DNA of 37,937 nucleotides from positions 1-37,937 of the forward strand of contig NZ_BBPP01000058.1 of the NCBI RefSeq assembly GCF_000787835.1. Reading direction: 5' to 3'. The stretch is from Streptacidiphilus melanogenes. GTDB lineage: Bacteria; Actinomycetota; Actinomycetes; Streptomycetales; Streptomycetaceae. Under the pieces are notes generated by a model. It did no database searches and was not told where the DNA came from. It saw only the letters and a program-made list of their open reading frames with translations. Positions 30,999 through 36,889 of the stretch are shown in pieces (within the stretch, counting starts at the first letter, position 1; each line of letters opens with the position of its first letter). A program made the translations under genes and the position numbers.

Positions 30999-31394
30999 TT
31001 GAACACGCAGACCTTCGGCCGCGGCATTGCGGTGGCGTTGACCGTCGCCAGCGCGGCCCTGCTCACCCTCGCCGGCCCGGCCAGCGCCTCCGACACCGCG
31101 GACTACATCGGCGACAACCAGCCCAACAACACCCACGGCGTGTGGTGCGTCCAGCACCTGATCAACGACGTGGCCCGGCAGAACAACCGGGCGACCATCG
31201 CCGAGGACGGCGTCTGGGGACCCCGCACCAAGGACCAGGTCCAGTGGTTCCAGTCCCTCGTCCACGTGCAACCGGACGGCGTCGTCGGCCCGTTCACCGG
31301 CGACAACATCCTCTACCGCGGCGACGCCTACTACGGCGGGACGAGCGGCTACTGCTTCACCTACGTACCCAGCGATTCCGGCCTGTTCGAGTAA
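30999..31394 (+). CDS. Small secreted peptidoglycan-binding-domain protein (family copy 4)
   Basis: This 131-aa secreted protein starts at TTG 30999. AAGGAGA (30987-30993) five bases before fixes the start, while the upstream in-frame GTG 30981 would place the Shine-Dalgarno inside the coding sequence. The signal peptide ends LAGPASA, as in the previous copy. The domain has IGDNQPNNTHGVWCVQHLIN, EDGVWGPRTKDQVQWFQ, PDGVVGPFTGDNI, and GDAYYGGTSGYCFTYVP with the second Cys. The central loop is shorter than in its neighbours and the C-terminus is SDSGLFE. Sequence divergence from the neighbours is high outside the motifs, so the duplication is not recent. Confidence 0.86.
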   Translation: MNTQTFGRGIAVALTVASAALLTLAGPASASDTADYIGDNQPNNTHGVWCVQHLINDVARQNNRATIAEDGVWGPRTKDQVQWFQSLVHVQPDGVVGPFTGDNILYRGDAYYGGTSGYCFTYVPSDSGLFE

Positions 31395-31438
31395 CCAGCC
31401 CGGCCGGAGTCCGAATTCACAGAGAAGAAGGTCCCATC

Positions 31439-31861
31439 ATGAGCAGGAAGAGCATCATCACCAAGGCGCTCGGGGCGGCCGCCCTGACATGCGCCGTGCT
31501 CGCGGGCACGTCGACCAGCGCCTTCGCCAACACCGGCGCCGGATACATCGGCGACGGCTACGCCAACAACTCCCATGCGGTGTGGTGCGTACAGGACTCC
31601 CTCAACTGGGCGTTCAGCCACCACGGGGTCAACTACCCGGCCCTCAGCGAGGACGGTGTGTGGGGCCCCAAGACCAAGGCGGCCGTCGAGGAGTTCCAGT
31701 ACCTGTTCAGCATGCCCGACGTCGGGGTCATGGCCCAGGACGGCATCGTCGGCAAGGACACCGGCCAGTACCTGATCGAGTTCGGCAACCCCTACTACGA
31801 CGGGGGCGACTCCCAGCCGAACACGTCCTACTGCTACGGATACCTCCCCTCCAACTACTGA
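31439..31861 (+). CDS. Small secreted peptidoglycan-binding-domain protein (family copy 5)
   Basis: This 140-aa secreted protein starts at ATG 31439 after AGAGAAGAAGG. The signal peptide is SRKSIITKALGAAALTCAVL and onward to AFA. The mature domain has IGDGYANNSHAVWCVQDSLN, EDGVWGPKTKAAVEEFQ and QDGIVGKDTGQYL, where the usual Gly-Pro of VGP is Gly-Lys, then GNPYYDGGDSQPNTSYCYGY. It is the last gene of the tandem set; a hairpin at 31959-31976 follows. Like its siblings it has no enzymatic domain. A wall-binding, developmental or inhibitor role is possible but not shown. Confidence 0.87.
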   Translation: MSRKSIITKALGAAALTCAVLAGTSTSAFANTGAGYIGDGYANNSHAVWCVQDSLNWAFSHHGVNYPALSEDGVWGPKTKAAVEEFQYLFSMPDVGVMAQDGIVGKDTGQYLIEFGNPYYDGGDSQPNTSYCYGYLPSNY

Positions 31862-31958
31862 CGGCTGGTAGCGCTCCATCACCGCGCCCAACCGGCCTGT
31901 TCGCCGGGTGCTGCGACCTGGTGGTTGCCATCCCTGGGAGGCCGGTTCGGGGTTCCTC

Positions 31959-31976
31959 CTCCCCAAGTGAGGGGAG
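31959..31976. terminator. Short hairpin between convergent genes
   Basis: CTCCCC (31959-31964) and GGGGAG (31971-31976) pair around AAGTGA. It lies between the rightward peptidoglycan-binding genes and the leftward operon ending at 32115, so it may stop transcription from either side. A longer-range AACCGGCCT/AGGCCGGTT pair (31890-31898, 31939-31947) flanks a 40-base loop just before it. Confidence 0.35.
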
Positions 31977-32114
31977 TCTCCTGCGTGGACCGCAGCAACG
32001 TGCCACGCGGGCCACATTGAGATGCCAACTCCGAATCGGCCCCCAGAACCCGTGGGTCATGAGGCTCGCCCAGATCAGTCCGCGCTTCCCGGAAATCGGT
32101 CCGCACCGGAGCTG

Positions 32115-32978
32115 TCATCGGACAGGACCCTGGCCGCGGGCCGGCACCTCCTGGAGGCTGCCCCAAGCCATCCACTGCTCGGGGTGTTCACCCACCCAGC
32201 GTTCGAAGCAGGCGCCGAACCCGCACAGCGCCTGCTCGGTCTCGCCCGGCAGTTGGGGGCTCATTTCGAGCGACACTCGCCCGCACGCGCCAGGAGCGGC
32301 GATCGCCCTGACGTCGAAGGACCTCCTGACGGCAAGGGAGAGCAGACCGATGGGGATGGTCAGGCGACCGTCAAGAAAGGGCAGGTGCCGTGCCTGCCGT
32401 GTGCCGGGGTAGCTCGTGTCGACGTTCACCATCACGATGCCGTCCGAGTCGAGCCACCGTCGGATGTCGGCGGAGCCCAGTTCCGTCAGGATCAGGGGTC
32501 TGCCCAGTCGCAGCCGCTCCCGATACATCTCGAGCACCAGCGGATTCTGGTCGTGCACGACGGGGTACGCGGGTCTGCCCGTCGCCTCCTCCACGATCAG
32601 CGGCAGCAGGAGCGTGTAGCCGAGCTGCATCCCCATGAGCAGCCGCACCGAGTCCCCGAGGGCACGCGCCTCTCGGACGGCGTCCGACCAGGTCGGGACC
32701 GCTCGCGGTCCGGCCCGCATGAAGTCGTGCAGCTGGAGGAAGTACTCGGCCATCCAGCTGACCAGCGCCGTGATCGGGTCCGACGAACCGCGCCACCGTG
32801 CGGCGTACTTGCTGCCGTGACGGCGCAGGAAGACCTTCACGTCGGCCCCGATGACGTCGACGAGCAGCCGGAGGACGTACAGGTGGCGTTCTGCCGGGCC
32901 GGCTGCGGGTGGTGGGCACTCGGTGAGCGCCCGCAGCACGTCGACGTCCCAGTTGGAGCCCTCCACACGGATGGTCAT
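32115..32978 (-). CDS. HtrB/LPLAT-like acyltransferase homologue in the RiPP operon
   Basis: This 287-aa protein is the last gene of the minus-strand operon; its ATG (32978) overlaps the radical SAM stop as ATGA, so the two are translationally coupled. The second half resembles lysophospholipid acyltransferases of the HtrB/LpxL type in order: IVMVNVDTSYPG, then FLDGRLTIPIGLLSLAVRR, and near the end FERWVGEHPEQWMAW. The canonical catalytic H-x4-D/E that should come well before NVD is not evident; HDQNPL is the only candidate and does not fit. The N-terminal half is unrecognised. If active it could acylate the matured peptide. It may instead have become a non-acyltransferase partner protein. 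Confidence 0.5.
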   Translation of the reverse strand: MTIRVEGSNWDVDVLRALTECPPPAAGPAERHLYVLRLLVDVIGADVKVFLRRHGSKYAARWRGSSDPITALVSWMAEYFLQLHDFMRAGPRAVPTWSDAVREARALGDSVRLLMGMQLGYTLLLPLIVEEATGRPAYPVVHDQNPLVLEMYRERLRLGRPLILTELGSADIRRWLDSDGIVMVNVDTSYPGTRQARHLPFLDGRLTIPIGLLSLAVRRSFDVRAIAAPGACGRVSLEMSPQLPGETEQALCGFGACFERWVGEHPEQWMAWGSLQEVPARGQGPVR

Positions 32979-34621
32979 CGAGGTGGGGCCGCCGCGGCCG
33001 CCAGCGCTGCGCCGGCGCGCTGCTTGGCCAGGTCGTGGTACTGACGCAGTCGTGATCCGGGGAGGGAGACATCCTCCAGAATGCGCGGGAAGAGCGCGAG
33101 TCGCGTGGCGCACTCCAGGTCGTCGATCGAGAACAGCGAGCCGTTGTTGATCATGGCCCGCGCCGGGCACGTGCCCGCGCACTGGTGCAGCCACGGACAC
33201 GACGCACAGGGCGCCTCGCTGACGAGCCACCGTTCGCGTGCACGGAGCGCCCGGGCGGATGTGGACGCACGGCTGCGGGTGATCAGGCTGTCCGCCGACG
33301 CCGGACCCTCCTCGACCTTCTGTGCCTCCTGGACCTCCCGGACCTCCAGGACCTCCCGGACCTCGTCGACCTTCTCAGTCCCACCGGCGGCAGCGCCGAC
33401 AAGTGGCAGCGCGCTCCGGCCGGGTGGCGGAAGTACGGCGTCCCGGGTCAGAAGCTGGAATGCGGGGTGACTGCTGGAGTCACACGCCCGTACCGAGCCC
33501 ACGGCATCGAGCACGAGAAGGTCGCCGGACGCGCCGCAGGGCATCTTCATGCACATGTTGGGGCGTTCCAGGGAGAGGAAGGGTTCGATCAGCTGCACGA
33601 GGTTGGTGAGATACGGCCGCTCCAACTCCCCTTCCAGCACCGCCTCGAGCCGATCGGCGAGGAACTCGACGAAGACCCTGCGAAACTGCGCGGTCTCCGG
33701 CTTTTCGGCCGCTCTGCCCTCGGCATCCGCGGGCAGGAGCTTCCAGGTGAGCACACCCAGTTCTTGGAAGAAGCGCCAGGTGGCGTGCAGCTGATCGGCG
33801 TCGGCAGTGGGTCCGACGACGCTGATGTAGCCGACCTCCTGACGCATGAAGTCAGGGAAGAGACGGAAGTTCTCAGCGATCCGGTCGAACGTGCCACGGC
33901 CGCCGTGGTCGACACGATCCCGGTCGTGGATCTCCCTGGGCCCGTCGAGGGAGACCCCGACCGAGAAGCGGTGCGTGCGCAGGAAGTCGACTACGGGCTC
34001 ACTGAAGTGGAGCCCGTTGGTCTGGATGGTGAAGTCCACCGACGCACCCGCGTCGGCAGCGGTCCGGTTCGCGAAGTCGACGAGTTCGCGGATCTGCGCG
34101 AACCGCAGCAGAGGCTCTCCGCCGTGGAACATCAGCATCAGGCGCCGACCAGGCTGCAGACTCTCCTTGATGAGCCGTCGGGCGATGTCGGAGTCCATCC
34201 GACCGGGCCATCGCCGTGCGTCGTAGTCGTAGCAGTAACTGCAGGCCATGTCGCACGCGCCGGTGAGCTTGAGGAGCAGCGCCGTCGGCGGCTCCTGCGC
34301 GTCGGCGCTGCGGGGCGTGGGCACGGTGCGCAATCCGGTGCGACCGCCGATGAACAGCAGACCGTTGTCGTACAGCGCGCGCACCGTGTCGGCGACGTCT
34401 GCGAAACCGCTCCACGTCGTGAGATCGGTGACGTCGGTGCCGTCGAGCGCGTCCAGCAGAACGTCGATGGACGCGGGGCAACGCATCCACCCGGGCCGCC
34501 CGTCCGGCACGATGAGAACGTCGTTGCCCCCTGCGGGGATCCGGTGATGTCGGGCGACCTGGATCAGGTCGTCACCGTCCACCTCCGCCCAGTCGGGAAG
34601 GGGTGCGACGCTGAATTTCAT
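32975..34621 (-). CDS. Radical SAM/SPASM peptide maturase
   Basis: This is a 548-aa radical S-adenosylmethionine enzyme of the RiPP-maturase type. Residues ~15-95 look like a PqqD-like recognition domain with a PGWMRCPASIDVLLDAL-type segment. The SAM cluster is C123-x3-C127-x2-C130 (CDMACSYCY) and GGEP is at 167-170. The SPASM region fits the consensus: C362-x12-G-x4-C380, then C472-x2-C475-x5-C481-x3-C485-x18-C504, so two auxiliary clusters are likely. Between C380 and C472 sits an insertion containing a Glu/Val-rich repeat encoded by a 9-bp tandem repeat. ATG 34621 follows GAGGAG. It lies 52 bp after the presumed precursor gene and overlaps the LPLAT-like gene. It is expected to install C-S or C-C crosslinks or epimerise residues; the reaction here is unknown. 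Confidence 0.93.
   Translation of the reverse strand: MKFSVAPLPDWAEVDGDDLIQVARHHRIPAGGNDVLIVPDGRPGWMRCPASIDVLLDALDGTDVTDLTTWSGFADVADTVRALYDNGLLFIGGRTGLRTVPTPRSADAQEPPTALLLKLTGACDMACSYCYDYDARRWPGRMDSDIARRLIKESLQPGRRLMLMFHGGEPLLRFAQIRELVDFANRTAADAGASVDFTIQTNGLHFSEPVVDFLRTHRFSVGVSLDGPREIHDRDRVDHGGRGTFDRIAENFRLFPDFMRQEVGYISVVGPTADADQLHATWRFFQELGVLTWKLLPADAEGRAAEKPETAQFRRVFVEFLADRLEAVLEGELERPYLTNLVQLIEPFLSLERPNMCMKMPCGASGDLLVLDAVGSVRACDSSSHPAFQLLTRDAVLPPPGRSALPLVGAAAGGTEKVDEVREVLEVREVQEAQKVEEGPASADSLITRSRASTSARALRARERWLVSEAPCASCPWLHQCAGTCPARAMINNGSLFSIDDLECATRLALFPRILEDVSLPGSRLRQYHDLAKQRAGAALAAAAAPPR
33331..33366. repeat. 9-bp tandem repeat inside the radical SAM gene
   Basis: Four consecutive copies of GGACCTCCN (the last GGACCTCGT) with degenerate copies on both sides encode E-V-R / E-V-L / E-V-R / E-V-Q on the minus strand. 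The period is three codons, so copy-number changes keep the frame. It lies in the linker between the two halves of the SPASM domain. Confidence 0.8.
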
Positions 34622-34673
34622 TCGGCTGCTCCTCGTCGACGGTCACGCGAACTGACAGGCCGGGCCTTGGGTT

Positions 34674-35387
34674 TCAGCAGCAGGTTGCCTTGGTCCAGGT
34701 GACTCCGGCGTTGACCACGGCGACGGCGTTCACGTCGAACCGGCCCATCTGGTCGAGGTTGAATCCGCGTTCCGACAGGTAGCTGTGGACCTCCGGACTC
34801 ACGCGCGAGGTGAACGGGACGTCCGCCCCACCCAGACGATCCACGTTGCGCGCCGCGATCTCCGTCAGGTCGATGCCGTGAGCGCGCAGATACGCCTGAG
34901 CCGGCGCGGCCAACTGGCAGTCACCGAAGAGGGCTTGGACGACGTCCGCGACGAGTTCGGCGGAGTCCGACGCCTCCTGGTAGACGGCGCGGGGCAGCTT
35001 GAGCATGATCTCCAGCGCATCCGCCGGAGCTTTCCGATCGTTGTCGTAGACGTTGTACTTGAAGCCGACCTGGACAGACCCGCCCGAGGTCAGGTCGATC
35101 CCATGGCGTTTGCAGACCTCGGCCACGCGCTCGCTCGGAACGAACTCCAGCGCCCCGGGCGACGGACACAATCCGATCGCCGGCTTCTGCGACAGCAGGG
35201 CGAGGTGGTTGAAGTCCACGCCGGCGGCCTCCAGATCCTCCCGCAGTTCGGGACGCACCCGGTCCGAGCCGAAGAGGAAGTCTCCGACCTTCTGTTCGAA
35301 CGTGGAGCGCTGGTCATCGGGAATGTTCACCGGCACGTAGACGATGATCTGGATGACGTTGGTCGCGTTCGCGCCCGTCGTGGTCAT
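34674..35387 (-). CDS. Candidate RiPP precursor with ~200-aa leader and C-terminal Cys-Cys
   Basis: This is a 237-aa protein of no family I recognise. The N-terminal ~200 residues look folded (VIQIIVYVPVNIPDDQRSTF, VQVGFKYNVYDNDRK, LPRAVYQEASDSAELVADVV). The C-terminus ends DQMGRFDVNAVAVVNAGVTW then TKATCC: small, beta-branched and hydroxylated residues with a terminal Cys pair, like a modifiable core. It sits between an EpiD-type flavoprotein, whose family acts on C-terminal Cys, and a radical SAM/SPASM maturase. ATG 35387 has GGAAGG about eight bases upstream; its first 74 bases overlap the end of the flavoprotein gene. No Gly-Gly or other clear cleavage site precedes the core, and no protease or exporter gene is nearby. 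It could instead be a catalytic or scaffold subunit. Confidence 0.6.
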   Translation of the reverse strand: MTTTGANATNVIQIIVYVPVNIPDDQRSTFEQKVGDFLFGSDRVRPELREDLEAAGVDFNHLALLSQKPAIGLCPSPGALEFVPSERVAEVCKRHGIDLTSGGSVQVGFKYNVYDNDRKAPADALEIMLKLPRAVYQEASDSAELVADVVQALFGDCQLAAPAQAYLRAHGIDLTEIAARNVDRLGGADVPFTSRVSPEVHSYLSERGFNLDQMGRFDVNAVAVVNAGVTWTKATCC

Positions 35388-35976
35388 GCCCTTGCCTTCC
35401 TGATTGGATTTCCGGCCCTGTGGACAGGCCGGACAACGCTGACACCACGGCTTCGACGGGAGGCGCCATGCCGTTGGGAGAACCCAGAACGCTGATGCCC
35501 GCCTCGCGCAGGCGCTGTACGTTCTGCTGGACCAGGCCGTTGGCCCACATGCGCGGGTGCATCGAGGGCACCATCAGCGTGGGGATGCCGGTCGCACAGA
35601 GCAGGGTGGTGGATGCCAGGTCGGTTGCCATTCCCGCTGCGGTACGCGCCAGGAATCCGGCCGAGGCGGGGTAGACGAGCAGCCGACTCGCGACGTCGGT
35701 GAGCCACACGTGGAGCGGTTCAAGGGACTGAGCCGTGGTCTCCTCCCCCAGCACCGGGCATTGCCCCAGGTGCCGCACCGCAGTTGGGGTCACGAACCGC
35801 TCAGCCGCCTCGGTGAGGATCACCACGAGCGGACCAGGTTGGGCCCTGCCGAGCTCGTAGGCCAGTCCGCCCAGGTTCGCCGCCGCCACCGAACCGGCAC
35901 CGATGACGACGGTCAGGCCTTCCTGCCGTGCCCGTTCGACAAAGGGAGGGCCCATTCCTGCTGCGAACTCACCCAT
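35314..35976 (-). CDS. EpiD/Dfp (HFCD)-family flavoprotein, probable peptidyl-cysteine decarboxylase
   Basis: This 220-aa FMN flavoprotein belongs to the homo-oligomeric flavin-containing Cys decarboxylase family, which includes EpiD, MrsD and CoaC. It has an N-terminal nucleotide-fold start (VVIGAGSVAAANLGGLAYEL), a likely catalytic His89 in PLHVWLTDVAS, then YPASAGFLARTAAGMATDL aligning to the PASANT segment, and VPSMHPRMWANGLVQQNV aligning to P-x-M-N-x-x-M-W. Two family Asn residues are altered: PASANT is PASAGF, and the Asn of PxMNxxMW is His. The last ~40 residues (from about STGPEI) are Arg/His/Asp-rich, unlike the family, and are read across the start of the precursor gene. ATG 35976 lacks a clear Shine-Dalgarno; ATG 35955 is an alternative. 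It is the first gene of the operon. Confidence 0.85.
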   Translation of the reverse strand: MGEFAAGMGPPFVERARQEGLTVVIGAGSVAAANLGGLAYELGRAQPGPLVVILTEAAERFVTPTAVRHLGQCPVLGEETTAQSLEPLHVWLTDVASRLLVYPASAGFLARTAAGMATDLASTTLLCATGIPTLMVPSMHPRMWANGLVQQNVQRLREAGISVLGSPNGMAPPVEAVVSALSGLSTGPEIQSGRQGHDHDGRERDQRHPDHRLRAGEHSR

Positions 35977-36398
35977 GCCAGCCAGTAGATACCGAGAGAA
36001 GGCAACCCCCTACCCGAGCCGTGCCGTTCAGCGGGAAAGATCACCCGAACGGCAGCGCTCGAGGTGTGACCGAGGGCCGACGCCGCGCCTGAGTACGTTC
36101 CTGCTGAGCAACGCAGCCAACGCAATCCTGAGCGGGCCGGAATGGCCCGAAGGTCCGGCCCGGTGAGGGACCAGCCGGCCGGACTCCATCCCGACCTCCC
36201 ATGAACGCACAGCTCAGCGCGGCTCCGCAGAGCCATCGGCAAACGGCCTGCAAATCCGCCCCTGACCTGGCCACACTTCGGTCCTGGCCACACTTTGGTC
36301 GGGCCCTTGCCCACAGTCACCACGATCCCTAGGCTGCGCACCTGCCGAGCCATCATCGCTCGGCGGCAACTCAGCCCGCTCTACCACCGGGAACAGCA
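35977..36398. promoter_or_regulatory. Divergent intergenic region upstream of the RiPP-like operon
   Basis: This 422-bp region without a gene must hold the promoter of the leftward flavoprotein operon and that of the DUF4190-like gene. A 17-bp direct repeat (36266-36282, 36283-36299) is the clearest structure. TATCTA about 10 bases before the flavoprotein ATG on the minus strand could be a -10, but no -35 matches it. Both-strand short open frames here show no family features. Confidence 0.45.
36266..36299. repeat. 17-bp tandem direct repeat
   Basis: CCTGGCCACACTTCGGT and CCTGGCCACACTTTGGT are adjacent and differ at one base. Placed about 100 bp before the DUF4190-like start and 290 bp before the flavoprotein start, they could be regulator half-sites. 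Chance duplication is not excluded. Confidence 0.55.
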
Positions 36399-36692
36399 AT
36401 GACCCAGCCATATGTGCCCGACATGGCGCAGCAAGCCAACCGCCCCGTCTGCGTGGCGGCCGTCGTGTCCGCTGTCGCGTCACTCTTCGGGCTCCCCGGC
36501 GCGATCGTTGGTGCGGTATCGGGGGTTGTGGCTTTGAGGCAGATCGCGCGCGAGGGCATGCGCGGCAAGGCCCTCGCGTGGACCGGCATCGCGATATCCG
36601 GCCTGTGGGTGATCGCCTCCGGGCTCGCGGTGATCGTCTTGTTGGCGGCCTCTGGCCATACCGTCTCGGGCTCAGTCGTCGTCCACCCCTGA
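36399..36692 (+). CDS. DUF4190-like small membrane protein
   Basis: This 97-aa protein has a short polar N-terminus, then two hydrophobic helices (roughly residues 19-45, VAAVVSAVASLFGLPGAIVG, and 62-84, TGIAISGLWVIASGLAVIVL). They are separated by the conserved cytoplasmic loop LRQIAREGMRGKALAWTGI. This pattern of helix, small-residue G-x-x-x-G segments, R-Q-I-x-R-x-G-x-x-G-K-x-L-A and a second helix is diagnostic of the DUF4190 group common in actinobacteria. Function is unknown. ATG 36399 is preceded by GGGAA. It is divergent from the RiPP-like operon and no partner gene is evident. Confidence 0.85.
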   Translation: MTQPYVPDMAQQANRPVCVAAVVSAVASLFGLPGAIVGAVSGVVALRQIAREGMRGKALAWTGIAISGLWVIASGLAVIVLLAASGHTVSGSVVVHP

Positions 36693-36889
36693 CCCCGGTC
36701 CGCAAAGCTGCCCGATCGAGATCGACGCGCTCCTCGCCGAGCAGCGGAACGACGCCCATGTGGTCGTCAACTCCCTTACTACAAAGGGTCAATGATGGCC
36801 GTAATCGGTCTACCGGCAGCGCCTGCGATTCGTCAGACTCGCGGCCTGCGGTCCGCTGTCGGCGGACGCCGAGAGTGGGGGGAACCACC

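Noticed and set aside
34674..35387. The 237-aa protein as a nitrile-hydratase-type or Nif11-type leader precursor
   Set aside because: The N-terminal domain lacks the motifs of either family and there is no Gly-Gly or Gly-Ala cleavage site before the core, so neither label is justified.
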